Assembly: GCF_002844235.1 (NCBI RefSeq)
Contig: NZ_PGTS01000009.1
Span: 1-64,000 of the forward strand
Source: Thalassospira povalilytica
GTDB lineage: Bacteria > Pseudomonadota > Alphaproteobacteria > Rhodospirillales > Thalassospiraceae
Reading direction: 5' to 3'
Length of the DNA stretch: 64,000 nucleotides
Position numbers and translations under genes: made by a program
Shown: in pieces, positions 53,731 to 63,664 of the stretch
Layout of the letters: every line of letters starts with the position of its first letter
Numbering within the stretch: position 1 is the stretch's first letter
Notes under the pieces: generated by a model
Databases searched by the model: none
Seen by the model: only the letters and a program-made list of their open reading frames with translations
What the model was told of the DNA's origin: nothing

Positions 53731-53762
53731 CAAAGCCCCGGTCATTTGCCGGGGCTTTGTCA
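53731..53762. terminator. terminator between frnE-like gene and lsrG
   Basis: CAAAGCCCCGG / CCGGGGCTTTG, an 11-bp stem with a 7-base loop, lies between two convergent genes. Confidence 0.85.
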
Positions 53763-53806
53763 TTTGACAGGCGCTGACAGACCGCCTGCAAGTATCCATC
53801 GAAAAT

Positions 53807-54112
53807 TCAGGCCAGATAATCGGCCATTTCCGCATTGAAATAAGTTTTGGTGCGCGGACCGGTGATGATCGGGTCGATGCGGCGCACGCATTCCTTGTAA
53901 TGATCCGTCTGGCGATGGGCCTGGAAATCGTCTTCGGAACGGAACACTTCGTAAATCATGAATTTATGTTCGTTTTCCGGGTCGCGCAGCACGTCAAAAC
54001 GCAGGTTGCCTTCCTCGTTTTTGCGTGTGCCTTCGTAATTGATCCGGAACGCTTCGATGAATTCGTCGACATGTCCCGGTTTGACTTCGATATGCACCAT
54101 TTGTACGAGCAT
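53807..54112 (-). CDS. lsrG: autoinducer-2 processing protein LsrG
   Basis: A 101-residue LsrG, an antibiotic-biosynthesis-monooxygenase-fold protein that isomerises phospho-AI-2. It follows E. coli LsrG along its length: VEFIEAF-type start, EEGNLRFDVLRDPE, KFMIYEVFRSEDD and TGPRTKTYFN. AAGGA precedes the ATG. It is the last gene of lsrR-lsrK-lsrG. Confidence 0.94.
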   Translation of the reverse strand: MLVQMVHIEVKPGHVDEFIEAFRINYEGTRKNEEGNLRFDVLRDPENEHKFMIYEVFRSEDDFQAHRQTDHYKECVRRIDPIITGPRTKTYFNAEMADYLA

Positions 54113-54158
54113 GATGTATCCTTTTTAACTTAATTCACTTCGATAAAATCATTCCGGA

Positions 54159-55724
54159 TCAGATACCCGGGGCTTTCCACATAGAGGTCGTAACCCCCTG
54201 ATCGACCAGTTGGCGCTGCGCGGCATAGGCCCGCGCCCAGCGTTCACCCAATGCGTCATAGTCGGATTTGACCTTGTCATTTGGCTCAAACATGCCGTCC
54301 CAACGCACCCATTCCCGTCCAAGGGCCGCAAGATCATCGTGCAATCCGCCACCAACAGCCGCCGCGGCGGCACAGCCAAGTGCGGTTGCCTCCTTGATCA
54401 CGGGGGTTGCAACAGGAATGCCGGTCACATCGGCCAGCATCTGTGACCAATGCGGGCTTTTTGCCGCACCGGCCGCAAAGACGATCTTGTCAGGGCGTTT
54501 GCCACTAAGCTTGAAGATCGCATCAAGGTTGCGCGCCGCGACAATACAGGCATTTTCCTGCAACGCCCGGAACAGCACAGCCTTGCCGGATTTTTCCGGA
54601 TCGATGCTAAGATTAAGGAACGACGGGGCTGCGTGATACCAGCTGCCATAGCGCATCACATCCGAGAAAATCGGAATAACCCCGTGCGCCCCAAGCGGGA
54701 CATCCTTCGACAGATTTTCCAAAAGTGTATAGGCCTTGCCCGGGTCATCGACCTTGGCCAATTCCTCCTGACCAAAGGCATCGCGGAACCAGCGCATGAC
54801 CGCACCGACAAAGAAACTGATCGCTTCGGCCTGATTAAGCCCGGTGATGACATGCGGATTGATGCGCAAATTCATCGACGGATCGGTCAGGGTTGCATCA
54901 ACATTGACGATCTGCTGCCAGAAGGTGCCACCAAGAACCGCACAATCCCCGATCCCGGTAACACCAAGCCCGGCTGTACCCAGCTGACAATCACCACCGC
55001 CGACAACAACCGTTGTTCTGGTCGAAAGTCCGGTTTCCGCAGCTGCCTTTGCCGTTACATGACCAACAGCGGTGCCGGTTTCACAGGCCTGCGGAAAGAT
55101 ATCATCGCGAAGCCCGACCGCGCGCATGGCTTCGGGCAGCCAGTCGCGTTCACGCAGACCGAAAATGCCGGTGGTTCCGGCATTTGACGGATCAGATGCG
55201 ATTACACCCGAAAGCCGTGCCACCACCCAGTCCGAAAGCATCGCGATGCGATCAATCTTTTCATAGATGTCAGGCATCTGTTCGCGGATCCAAAGAAGAC
55301 GCGGCAAGGCACCAAGTGCAAAGGTCTGGCCGGTTTTGCCATAAAGGTCTTCTTCAACGCCCGGGAAGCTTTCCTTAAGCGCGCGCACCTGATCAACCGC
55401 GCGCCCGTCCACATTGGCACAGGCCCAGATTTCCTTGCCATCCGCGTCAAAGGCAACAATGGCCTCGCGCATTGATGTCGCACTGACGGCGGCAATATCA
55501 TCGCCCGAAACACCGGCCTCGGACAGTGCACCGGCAATACAGTCGCAAATCAGCTTCCAATTGCCATCAACATCAAAATCCATCGATCCGGGGAAACGCG
55601 GATCTTCCTTGTGCCACCATTCGCGCTGACAAGCGCCAAGCTGATGACCATCCCGATCAAACACAACTGCCCGACCGCTGCCGGTACCGGCATCGATCGC
55701 AAGCAGGTAATTTCCTGCTGCCAT
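54159..55724 (-). CDS. lsrK: autoinducer-2 kinase LsrK
   Basis: FGGY-family kinase (521 residues) that phosphorylates imported AI-2, so trapping it and forming the LsrR inducer. It begins YLLAIDAGTGSGRAVVFD. VVVGGGDCQLGTAGLG, AVLGGTFWQQIVN and the ending TTSMWKAPG match E. coli LsrK closely. It starts 3 bases after lsrR and is followed by lsrG after 46 bases. Confidence 0.96.
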   Translation of the reverse strand: MAAGNYLLAIDAGTGSGRAVVFDRDGHQLGACQREWWHKEDPRFPGSMDFDVDGNWKLICDCIAGALSEAGVSGDDIAAVSATSMREAIVAFDADGKEIWACANVDGRAVDQVRALKESFPGVEEDLYGKTGQTFALGALPRLLWIREQMPDIYEKIDRIAMLSDWVVARLSGVIASDPSNAGTTGIFGLRERDWLPEAMRAVGLRDDIFPQACETGTAVGHVTAKAAAETGLSTRTTVVVGGGDCQLGTAGLGVTGIGDCAVLGGTFWQQIVNVDATLTDPSMNLRINPHVITGLNQAEAISFFVGAVMRWFRDAFGQEELAKVDDPGKAYTLLENLSKDVPLGAHGVIPIFSDVMRYGSWYHAAPSFLNLSIDPEKSGKAVLFRALQENACIVAARNLDAIFKLSGKRPDKIVFAAGAAKSPHWSQMLADVTGIPVATPVIKEATALGCAAAAAVGGGLHDDLAALGREWVRWDGMFEPNDKVKSDYDALGERWARAYAAQRQLVDQGVTTSMWKAPGI

Positions 55725-55727
55725 TCC

Positions 55728-56669
55728 CTAGACGTCCTCCAACAATTTTTCTGCCGTTTTTTCATCCGTAATCAGGATGTCGACATATTTTCCTTTAAGC
55801 GCGGCACGAATCGCGCGCACTTTGCCGTCACCACCGGCAGCGGCGATGACATTCTTTGATTTATTCAGGGATTCGAGGCGCGCACCGATCACGCGTTGAT
55901 GCAGCGACAGATCAAGCACATCACCATTGTCATCGAAAAACTGACACAGGATGTCACCGACAGCCCCCTTGCGGCGCAAAGGTTCAACCTCGGCCGGGGT
56001 GACATATCCGCTGCGCACAACGGTCGACTCGTTATTCAATTCGCCAATACCGACCAGCTGATAGGCCGCATTCAGCGCCATTTCCAGAACATTGGAAATG
56101 CCCGGTTCGCCCATAAGGGCGGCTGCAACCGCATCCTCGGACACAACAAGTGGCGCGGGCAAAAGATGCACGCTGCTGCCCCAGTTTGCCGTGCGCATAC
56201 CATCAACATAGGTCGCGACCCCGCCGGTAAGGCTGACCAGCGACACATTGCGTTCATTGGCCATATGACCAATGCGCTGGATGGTGTGACTGACAGTCGC
56301 CCCCCAACCAACAGCAAGCAGGTCATCATTACCAAGGCGCTGCATCAGAAACTGTGCTGCCGCCTGACCAAGGCGTTCATTCAGATCGCCATTTTCAAGA
56401 TGGGGAACCACCCGAACTTCGCGCAGGCCCCAGGCATCCTGAAGGCGCTGTTCATGTTCAAGGCATCCCTGATAACGGGAATTGATTCGCACCTGAATGA
56501 TGCCGGTGCGGCGACCACTTTCAAGCAAACGGGAAACCTTGATCCGCGAAAGACCAAGCTTTTCGCCGATCTCGCCCTGGGTCATGCCATCGTTATAGTA
56601 GTACCACGCAATACGGGTTAGAGTTTCCTCCTCCGCATCCGCATAACTCCAGTCGTTTGCATCCGACGC
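55728..56669 (-). CDS. lsrR: lsr operon repressor LsrR
   Basis: SorC/DeoR-family repressor (313 residues). The helix-turn-helix is at about 30-50 (TQGEIGEKLGLSRIKVSRLL). The sugar-binding domain has GWGATVSHTI and LTGGVATYVDG and ends much like E. coli LsrR. It is released from DNA by phospho-AI-2. The ATG at 56669 has AGGGA 8 bases upstream. A frame-open ATG at 56708 overlaps a candidate operator and has no ribosome binding site. Confidence 0.93.
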   Translation of the reverse strand, partial: ASDANDWSYADAEEETLTRIAWYYYNDGMTQGEIGEKLGLSRIKVSRLLESGRRTGIIQVRINSRYQGCLEHEQRLQDAWGLREVRVVPHLENGDLNERLGQAAAQFLMQRLGNDDLLAVGWGATVSHTIQRIGHMANERNVSLVSLTGGVATYVDGMRTANWGSSVHLLPAPLVVSEDAVAAALMGEPGISNVLEMALNAAYQLVGIGELNNESTVVRSGYVTPAEVEPLRRKGAVGDILCQFFDDNGDVLDLSLHQRVIGARLESLNKSKNVIAAAGGDGKVRAIRAALKGKYVDILITDEKTAEKLLEDV

Positions 56670-56700
56670 CATATTTCCAGTCCCTGAATTTTCTGTATCG

Positions 56701-56734
56701 CTGTTCATTTGATTATCTATGAAACAAATGATCA
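56701..56734 (-). promoter_or_regulatory. candidate LsrR operator, lsrR side
   Basis: A 34-base site oriented toward lsrR. Read on the - strand it starts TGATCATTTG and ends CAAATGAACAG. It matches the site before lsrA at 26 of 34 positions without gaps. It contains an internal CATTTG...CAAATG dyad and lies 32-65 bases upstream of the lsrR ATG. Confidence 0.6.
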
Positions 56735-56865
56735 CGTCAACAGATCCGCGCACAGCGTAAAATTGCAGCCTCCCATACTGCAATGCGGCATGGATATCGC
56801 CATTTATCCCTAAATATACTGATCTTCATTCGAAAATCATGGTTATTGACGAATTTGGAATCATG

Positions 56866-56899
56866 TGATCAAATGTTTTTCATAAAAACAAATGAACAG
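56866..56899 (+). promoter_or_regulatory. candidate LsrR operator, lsrA side
   Basis: The + strand counterpart of the site at 56701-56734, starting TGATCAAATG and ending CAAATGAACAG. It reaches the first possible lsrA start codon, so a bound repressor would block transcription of lsrACDB. Confidence 0.6.
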
Positions 56900-58415
56900 G
56901 CTCCCAGGGATGGAACAGAATACAACACCCCGGATCGCGGTCCGCGTCGCCGACATATGGAAATCCTATGGCGGGACACCGGTTCTTAAGGGGATCAACA
57001 TCGAATTGCTTGCCGGACAGGTTCATGCCCTTCTGGGCGGGAACGGTGCGGGCAAATCCACCTTGATGAAAACAATTGCCGGGCTGGTGGATGCCGATCA
57101 GGGCAGTGTTGAAATCAACGAACAGACACTGGGCACTGCGTCACCGTCAGCTGCCCAGTCGCTTGGTCTGTATCTGGTTCCGCAGGAAGCGCATATTCTT
57201 CCGAACCAGTCCGTGCTTGAAAACATCTGCCTTGGCCTGAAAGCCAAGCCGCGCGCCCTTCGCGCCGAGGCCGAAGCCCTACTGCGCGATCTTGCGGTGT
57301 CGCTTGATCTTGATGCGCAGGCCGCCACCCTTGAAATTGCCGACCGCCAGATTGTCGAAATCATGCGCGGACTTATTCGCAAGGCCAGCGTACTGATCCT
57401 TGATGAACCGACATCGGCCCTGACCCCGCACGAAGCCAACGCCCTGTTTGATCGCGTCCGTCAGCTCAAGGCGCAAGGTGTCGGGATCTTCTTCATTTCG
57501 CACAAACTGCGTGAAATCCGCGAAATTTGCAGCGTGATCAGCGTCCTGCGCGATGGTGCGATTGTCCTTTCCGGCCCGCTTTCCGATTATGACGACAATC
57601 AGATCGTCGAAGCCATGACCAAAACCGTGCAGTCCGCCCAGCCGGTGAAACGCACGGAAAACAACATCGATTTCAGGACCCGCGACGTGGTTCTTGAAAT
57701 CGACCGTTTCAGCGGCGAAGGATTCCGCGACATTTCCTTTAATGTACGGGCTGGTGAAATTGTCGGTCTGGCCGGTGTTGTTGGTGCGGGTCGGTCGGAA
57801 CTGGCCGAAACCCTGTTTGGACTACGCCCGGCACGCAGCGGCAATCTTAATCTTCTGGGCACGCCGCTCACCAAACGCTCCCCGCGTGATTGCGTTGATG
57901 CCGGTCTGGTTTACCTTCCAGAAGACCGTCAGCAAAACGGCCTGTTTCTTGAGGCATCTCTTGCCTGGAACATGTCGGGATATACCATGCACCGTCTTGG
58001 TTTCTTCCCGAAACGCAAGGACGAGACATCGGCCTTTGACACGTTCCGTCAAAGTCTTGGCATCAAGTGCGAAGGCGAAGGTCAGCAAGCCGGTCGCCTG
58101 TCGGGCGGCAATCAGCAAAAAGTTCTTTTGTCAAAATGCCTTGCCGCCGATCCGCGGGTTCTGATCCTTGATGAGCCAACCCGTGGCGTTGATGTTGCCG
58201 CACGCAACGACATTTACCGGCTTATTCGCGAATTGGCCGCCAAGGGATTGGGCGTGGTTCTGATTTCGTCGGACTTTGACGAAATCGAACAACTTGCCGA
58301 TCGGGTTGTCGTCATGGCCCATGGCCTGCAATGCGGTGCGCTCGAACGTGACGCGGTGACGGTTGATGCCATTGCCCATCTTGCCTTTGAATCCGGGAGC
58401 CCGGCACATGCTTGA
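56892..58415 (+). CDS. lsrA: AI-2 ABC transporter ATP-binding protein LsrA
   Basis: LsrA (507 residues) powers AI-2 import. Two ABC modules are fused: the first has Walker A GGNGAGKST and ILDEPTSAL; the second has VVGAGRSELAE, LSGGNQQKV and ILDEPTRGVDV. This pattern is typical of sugar-type importers. ATG 56892 lies within the operator; ATG 56910 is an alternative start. It overlaps lsrC by 8 bases. Confidence 0.95.
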   Translation: MNRLPGMEQNTTPRIAVRVADIWKSYGGTPVLKGINIELLAGQVHALLGGNGAGKSTLMKTIAGLVDADQGSVEINEQTLGTASPSAAQSLGLYLVPQEAHILPNQSVLENICLGLKAKPRALRAEAEALLRDLAVSLDLDAQAATLEIADRQIVEIMRGLIRKASVLILDEPTSALTPHEANALFDRVRQLKAQGVGIFFISHKLREIREICSVISVLRDGAIVLSGPLSDYDDNQIVEAMTKTVQSAQPVKRTENNIDFRTRDVVLEIDRFSGEGFRDISFNVRAGEIVGLAGVVGAGRSELAETLFGLRPARSGNLNLLGTPLTKRSPRDCVDAGLVYLPEDRQQNGLFLEASLAWNMSGYTMHRLGFFPKRKDETSAFDTFRQSLGIKCEGEGQQAGRLSGGNQQKVLLSKCLAADPRVLILDEPTRGVDVAARNDIYRLIRELAAKGLGVVLISSDFDEIEQLADRVVVMAHGLQCGALERDAVTVDAIAHLAFESGSPAHA

Positions 58416-59457
58416 TTTTTTCGCACGTAATCGCGTGGCGACCCTGTGTGCTGTCACCATTCTTGCTTTTCTTCTGATCGGGGCGGTGGCACCGGGATAT
58501 CTGTCGCTGTCGACCGCATCGGTCGTGATGTCCAACAGCCTTGTTCTGATGTCGGTCGCACTGGGCACCATGCTGGTGATCCTGACCCGCAACATCGATG
58601 TTTCAAGCGGTTCTGTGCTGGGACTGAGTGCCGTGGTGCTTGGCATGATGCTCAATGACGGGCACAGCCTGGGCCTTGCGATTGCCGCCTGCCTGTTAAC
58701 CGGGGCGGTTGCCGGACTGATCAATGGCCTGCTTGTCACCATGCTGAATGTGCCGTCGATCATCGCAACCCTTGGCACCCTTGGCCTGTTTCGCGGTGTG
58801 ATGCTGATTTTGACCGGCGGCAACTGGATCGAAGAACTTCCGCTGTCGCTTAAGGCATTGGCAGATAACGGCGCCGTCGGGTTTTCGGTTCTGACCGTCA
58901 TTGTCATTGCATCCCTGATCGTGGTTGGCCTGTTTGTCCGCCAAACCCGTTTCGGACGCTATTTCTATGCCGTGGGCGATAACCGCGAAGCCGCCCGCCA
59001 TCTTGGCATTCCGGTCAAACTGGTGCAGATCGCGGCCTTTGTTGCGGCCGGCGTTCTGGCCGCAATCGCCGGCATGATCTTCGCCGCCCAGATCGGCTTT
59101 ATCCCCAATCAGGCCGGTAACGGGCTGGAGCTGAAAGCCATTGCTGCAAACGTTCTGGGTGGTGTCAGCCTTCTTGGCGGCAGCGGCACGGTTCCGGGCA
59201 TTTTTGTCGGCGTCATTTTCCTGACCTCGATCGACAGTGCGCTGGTTTTCCTGAAAATCCCGGCCTTCTGGAACGATTTCATTGCCGGTGCGGTGTTGCT
59301 TTTGGTGTTGCTGCTTGATGGTCGTGTGCGCATGGCCGTTGATCGCGCCATCCGCGCCAAGCGCTATGCGGTACATCACCACACCAACCCCGACCAGCCA
59401 ACCGCGTCCAGCCCCGAAACCATGTCCAAACCCCGCACCCAGGAGGCAGGTGAATAA
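58408..59457 (+). CDS. lsrC: AI-2 ABC transporter permease LsrC
   Basis: Inner-membrane permease (349 residues, about nine to ten membrane segments) of the ribose/AI-2 type. NIDVSSGSVLGLSAV, YAVGDNREAARHLGI and ANVLGGVSLLGGSGT are family features. GGGAG lies about 8 bases before the ATG at 58408, which overlaps the end of lsrA. It pairs with LsrD. The last 25 residues are hydrophilic. Confidence 0.95.
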   Translation: MLDFFARNRVATLCAVTILAFLLIGAVAPGYLSLSTASVVMSNSLVLMSVALGTMLVILTRNIDVSSGSVLGLSAVVLGMMLNDGHSLGLAIAACLLTGAVAGLINGLLVTMLNVPSIIATLGTLGLFRGVMLILTGGNWIEELPLSLKALADNGAVGFSVLTVIVIASLIVVGLFVRQTRFGRYFYAVGDNREAARHLGIPVKLVQIAAFVAAGVLAAIAGMIFAAQIGFIPNQAGNGLELKAIAANVLGGVSLLGGSGTVPGIFVGVIFLTSIDSALVFLKIPAFWNDFIAGAVLLLVLLLDGRVRMAVDRAIRAKRYAVHHHTNPDQPTASSPETMSKPRTQEAGE

Positions 59458-60458
59458 TGAAACGTTATCTTCTGCGTTGGGAAACTGCCCTTCTGGCCAT
59501 GCTGGTCGCCGAGTTTGCGATCTTTGGCATGATCAATCCGCGTTTTCTGAACCTGTCTAACCTGCTTTACAGCACCAGCGACTTTGCCCAGATCGGGATT
59601 GTCGCCCTGCCTTTGACCATCGTGATTATTGCTGGCGGGATTGATGTATCATTTGCTTCTGCAGTTGGTCTTTGCGCCATTGTCTTTGGTATTGCCAACT
59701 TCTTTGGCATGCCGTTGCCGGTATCGATTCTGGCATCGCTTGCGGCGGGTGCGGCGGCCGGCCTGTTTAATGCCACCGTCATTCATGTGTCCCGCATTCA
59801 GCCACTTGTTGTAACGCTTGGCAGCTTGTACCTGTTTGGCGGTGCGGCGACCGTGCTTTCGGGTGTTGTCGGGGCAAGCGGTTATGAGGGGATCGGCAAC
59901 TTCCCCGATGCCTTTACCGCCTTTGCCTATTTCGAACTGGGTGGTTTGCCCGCCCCGTTCCTGGTCCTGCTGGTCGAAGCGGCAATCCTGTTTGTTGTTT
60001 TGCATTATTCGCGCTTTGGCCGGTCGGTATTTATGTGCGGACTAAGCGAACATGCCGCCCGTTATAGCGGCCTTCCGATCAAAACCATTCAAACCATCAC
60101 CTATGTCATGACCGGTGTCTTTGCCGCGATTGCCGGACTTGTTCTGTCATCCTATTTCGGATCGGCACGTGTGGACCTGGGCACCGCGACATTGCTGCCT
60201 GCGATCACCGCAGCGGTCCTTGGTGGTGCATCCATTTACGGCGGTCAGGGGTCGATCATCGGCACCCTTCTGGCCACCCTTGTCATCGGTTATTTGCAGC
60301 AGGGCCTGCAAATGAGCGGTGTCCCCAGCCAGATTTCCAGCGCGCTCTCAGGTGCGTTGCTGGTCGTTGCGGTCGCATTGCGCCACGGAAGCGCCGTGCT
60401 GGCCGATTTTGTCGCTGCGCGAATAATGGCGATGAACCGGAAACGCGCAGCATCATAA
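59457..60458 (+). CDS. lsrD: AI-2 ABC transporter permease LsrD
   Basis: Second permease of the importer (333 residues, about nine membrane segments). [19 protein letters not shown] and [18 protein letters not shown] are typical. TAATG overlap with lsrC and AGGAGG upstream show coupled translation. Confidence 0.95.
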   Translation: MKRYLLRWETALLAMLVAEFAIFGMINPRFLNLSNLLYSTSDFAQIGIVALPLTIVIIAGGIDVSFASAVGLCAIVFGIANFFGMPLPVSILASLAAGAAAGLFNATVIHVSRIQPLVVTLGSLYLFGGAATVLSGVVGASGYEGIGNFPDAFTAFAYFELGGLPAPFLVLLVEAAILFVVLHYSRFGRSVFMCGLSEHAARYSGLPIKTIQTITYVMTGVFAAIAGLVLSSYFGSARVDLGTATLLPAITAAVLGGASIYGGQGSIIGTLLATLVIGYLQQGLQMSGVPSQISSALSGALLVVAVALRHGSAVLADFVAARIMAMNRKRAAS

Positions 60459-60468
60459 GGAGGAAGAA

Positions 60469-61494
60469 ATGTCAGGAAGAACGTTAAAACTGATGTCAGC
60501 CGCGGCCTTTGCCGGCTCGCTTCTGGCAGCAGCACCGGCATTTGCCGAAAACCAGATCGCCTTCATTCCGAAACTTGTCGGTGTCGGCTTCTTTACCAGT
60601 GGCGGCAATGGTGCCACCACCGCTGGCAAGGAACTGGGAATTGATGTGACCTATGATGGCCCGACCGAACCAAGCGTTTCCGGCCAGGTCCAGTTCGTGA
60701 ACAACTTCGTGAACCAGGGTTACAACTCGATCATTCTGTCGTCGGTTTCCCCGGATGGTCTGTGCCCGGCCCTGCAGCGCGCCATGAAGCGCGACGTTCT
60801 GGTCATGACCTGGGACAGTGATGTCAAACCGGAATGCCGTTCGTACTATATCAACCAGGGAACCCCGGAACAGCTCGGCGGTCTTCTTGTCGATATGGCA
60901 AATGACGGCGTGAAAAAGGAAAAGGCAAAAGTCGCCTTCTTCTATTCCAGCCCGACCGTGACCGACCAGAATGCCTGGGCCAATGCCGCCAAGGCCAAAA
61001 TTGCTGCTGAACATCCGGGCTGGGAAATCGTTACCACCCAGTATGGCTATAACGATGCGCAGAAATCCCTTCAGACAGCCGAAAGCATCCTGAAAGCCTA
61101 TCCGGATCTTGATGCCATCATCGCCCCGGATGCCAACGCCCTTCCGGCATCGGCACAGGCGGCTGAAAACCTTGATCGCGCTGGCAAGGTAACCATTGTC
61201 GGCTTCTCGACCCCGAACGTGATGCGTCCTTACGTCAAACGCGGCACGGTTGAGCGTTTCGGCCTTTGGGACGTCACCGAACAGGGCAAAATTTCGGTCT
61301 TTGTTGCCAACCACGTTCTTGATAACGGCCCGATGAATGTTGGCGACAAGCTCGACATTCCGGGTGTCGGCACCGTCGAAGTTTCCCCGAACAGTGTTCA
61401 GGGTTACGAGTACGAAGCCGAAGGTAACGGCATCATCCTGCTGCCGCACCGCACCGTCTTTACCAAAGACAATATCGACAATTTCGATTTCTGA
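60469..61494 (+). CDS. lsrB: AI-2 binding protein LsrB
   Basis: Periplasmic AI-2 receptor (341 residues). The signal peptide is cleaved after about residue 26 (APAFA). Ligand residues known from Salmonella LsrB are recognisable: Lys35 in FIPKLVG, the Asp in MTWDSD, Asp-Gln in TVTDQNAW, and Pro/Ala in [10 protein letters not shown]. So binding of the R-THMF form of AI-2 is likely. AAGGAGG precedes the ATG. A hairpin follows it. Confidence 0.97.
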   Translation: MSGRTLKLMSAAAFAGSLLAAAPAFAENQIAFIPKLVGVGFFTSGGNGATTAGKELGIDVTYDGPTEPSVSGQVQFVNNFVNQGYNSIILSSVSPDGLCPALQRAMKRDVLVMTWDSDVKPECRSYYINQGTPEQLGGLLVDMANDGVKKEKAKVAFFYSSPTVTDQNAWANAAKAKIAAEHPGWEIVTTQYGYNDAQKSLQTAESILKAYPDLDAIIAPDANALPASAQAAENLDRAGKVTIVGFSTPNVMRPYVKRGTVERFGLWDVTEQGKISVFVANHVLDNGPMNVGDKLDIPGVGTVEVSPNSVQGYEYEAEGNGIILLPHRTVFTKDNIDNFDF

Positions 61495-61506
61495 TCTTTG
61501 GCACCA

Positions 61507-61548
61507 CGGGTACGGCGATCCTGGGGGTTTGCCGTACCCGGATTTCTT
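61507..61548 (+). terminator. hairpin after lsrB
   Basis: CGGGTACGGC / GCCGTACCCG, a perfect 10-bp stem with a 14-base loop, followed by a weak GATTTCTT. It may lower expression of the aldolase gene relative to the importer. Confidence 0.6.
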
Positions 61549-61586
61549 CAGACCAGCTCCCCCTTGTTAACGCTACGGATTTTTTG

Positions 61587-62834
61587 ATGGAAAACCTTTG
61601 GAACGATAACGACGCCGCGCGCTATGCCAACCAGGCCCGCGAAGCCGGCCAGCCCGAGGCTCTTGGCCTGCGCGTTTATACCTCGCGCATCATTGGTCAG
61701 GTCGCCGATCTTGTCCTGCATGGCGGTGGCAATACATCGGTCAAGGTTACCGATACCAACGGCGACGCCATCATGCATGTCAAAGGCAGCGGCTGGGACC
61801 TTGAAACCATCGAAGCCCCCGGCTTGCCGGCGGTGAAGCTCGCCCCGCTTCATGCCGCACGCAAAAGCAAAAAGCTTTCCGATCCTGAAATGGTCGCACT
61901 TCTGCGCAGCAACCTGCTTGATCCGTCCGCCCCGAACCCGTCGGTCGAAGCATTGCTGCATGCCTATCTTCCGTTTGATTTCGTCGACCATACCCATTCC
62001 ACGGCCGTCCTCGCGCTCGCCAACCAGGACCATTCCGAAGAAATCATGCGGGAAATCTATGGTGATCGCCTTGCATTCCTGCCCTATGTCATGCCGGGTT
62101 ATGATCTTTCGATTGCCGGTGCGGATCTGTTTGACCAGTTCCCGAATTGCGAAGGTCTGTGGCTTAAGAACCATGGCCTGTTCACCTTTGGCGATACCGC
62201 CAAACAATCCTATGACCGCATGATTGATTTCGTCACCGATGCCGAAAACTATCTGAGCGCCAAGGGCATTGCCCTGCCCGGTCCGGAAAGCTCGGACCGC
62301 GACATTGATCCGGCGCTGGCGAAGAATATTGAAGCCGTTTTGCGCGCTGATAACTCCCCCTTTGCCAGCGGAATTACCCTTGATTTCCGCAGCACCCCCT
62401 CGATCCGGCGTTATCTTGAAAACGATAACCTTGAAACCATTGCCGCACGTGGCACGGCAACGCCCGATCACGTGATCCGCATCAAGCCGTTCCCGCTGAT
62501 TATTGGCGCCAATGCAGGCATTGATGACATCGCCGCTGCACTGGCTGATTTCAAAAGCCGATATGCGGCCTATTTCGAACGCAATGCCCCGAATGCCAGT
62601 GAACCGAAAGTCATGCTTGATGCTTGGCCGCGCATGGTTCTGGTCAAGGGTGCCGGCCTGATCGGGCTTGGTGCCAATGACAAGGCCGCGCGCATTGCCG
62701 GTGACCTTGGCGAACAGACCGCACGCATCATCAATGCCGCCGAAGAAGTCGGCACCTTCGCCCCGATCAACGAAGCCGATCTGTTCGACATGGAATACTG
62801 GTCGCTTGAACAGGCGAAACTCCAGAAGAAATAA
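61587..62834 (+). CDS. class II aldolase, rhamnulose-phosphate-aldolase-like, in the lsr operon
   Basis: A 415-residue class II aldolase/adducin-fold protein. Metal ligands appear in VDHTHST and LKNHGLF, and HGGGNTSVKV is the substrate loop. It matches the aldolase half of the fused RhaD-type aldolase/dehydrogenase and stops at YWSLEQAKL, just where the short-chain dehydrogenase half would begin. Its place after lsrB suggests that it cleaves the phosphorylated AI-2 product to DHAP or a similar fragment, in place of the LsrF thiolase, which I do not find. ATG 61587 has a weak site upstream. Confidence 0.8.
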   Translation: MENLWNDNDAARYANQAREAGQPEALGLRVYTSRIIGQVADLVLHGGGNTSVKVTDTNGDAIMHVKGSGWDLETIEAPGLPAVKLAPLHAARKSKKLSDPEMVALLRSNLLDPSAPNPSVEALLHAYLPFDFVDHTHSTAVLALANQDHSEEIMREIYGDRLAFLPYVMPGYDLSIAGADLFDQFPNCEGLWLKNHGLFTFGDTAKQSYDRMIDFVTDAENYLSAKGIALPGPESSDRDIDPALAKNIEAVLRADNSPFASGITLDFRSTPSIRRYLENDNLETIAARGTATPDHVIRIKPFPLIIGANAGIDDIAAALADFKSRYAAYFERNAPNASEPKVMLDAWPRMVLVKGAGLIGLGANDKAARIAGDLGEQTARIINAAEEVGTFAPINEADLFDMEYWSLEQAKLQKK

Positions 62835-62899
62835 CTCCCTGTTGTTCCAGTGCTTTTCACTCCCCCACTTGGCATTGGAACAACCGCAAGCTCAACTCG

Positions 62900-62928
62900 C
62901 CCCTGTCTTTGACAGGGGTTTCTTTTTG
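62900..62928 (+). terminator. terminator after the lsr operon
   Basis: CCCCTGTC / GACAGGGG with a TTT loop, then TTTCTTTTT. Confidence 0.88.
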
Positions 62929-62992
62929 CTTGCTCGACATTGGGTAGCTGGCGACTTACTGTTCTTTTGCCACCAGCAAAGGAACCTGCCCC

Positions 62993-63664
62993 ATGCCGTC
63001 ACTTGCCGAGATCGGGCTGTATTTGCCCGGAATATTGCTATCCTATGCCGCCCTTCTGGTCGGATTGATCAGCCCCGGCCCTGCTCTTTTGGGCCTGATG
63101 GGGGTATCGCTTGAACAGGGACGCTTCGCCGGACAGCGTTTTGCACTGGGCATTGGAACCGGGTCGTTTTCCATCGGGCTTTTGACCCTGACCGGGTTGT
63201 CGGCGGTTCTTGCCGCCTATGCCGATGCCATGACCGCCATTCGCATTTTTGGCGGCCTGTATTTGCTGTGGATGTCCTATCGGGCGTTTCGTACCGCCTT
63301 TCGCAAGGCGCCATCTGCCGATCCACAAGGGACAGACAACGCGACCGATGGCACGTCACCACGCCAGATTTCCGGACGCGGATATTATTTCCGCGGACTT
63401 GCGCTTCATCTGACCAACCCCAAAGCCATCCTGACCTGGATTGCGATCATTTCGATCGGCTTTCACCAGGGCGCCCCGTTATGGGTTGGCGCAGCCATCG
63501 TGATCGGATGCGGCATGATTTCGACCAGCATCCATTTGCTTTATGCCACCGCCTTTTCGACGGCCCCGGCCATATCGATCTATCGGCGGGCAGCCAACTG
63601 GATCAACGGGGTGCTGGGCGTATTTTTTGCCGTGGTTGGATTGCGGCTACTGGTCAATCGCTGA
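62993..63664 (+). CDS. LysE/RhtB-family amino acid exporter
   Basis: A 223-residue LysE-family exporter with six hydrophobic segments. The ISPGPALLGLMG motif near residue 25 is diagnostic. The middle (about 105-130) is a hydrophilic loop, and LTNPKAILTWIAIIS follows. Its substrate is probably an amino acid or a related compound. It is convergent with the next gene, with an 11-base overlap. Confidence 0.9.
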   Translation: MPSLAEIGLYLPGILLSYAALLVGLISPGPALLGLMGVSLEQGRFAGQRFALGIGTGSFSIGLLTLTGLSAVLAAYADAMTAIRIFGGLYLLWMSYRAFRTAFRKAPSADPQGTDNATDGTSPRQISGRGYYFRGLALHLTNPKAILTWIAIISIGFHQGAPLWVGAAIVIGCGMISTSIHLLYATAFSTAPAISIYRRAANWINGVLGVFFAVVGLRLLVNR

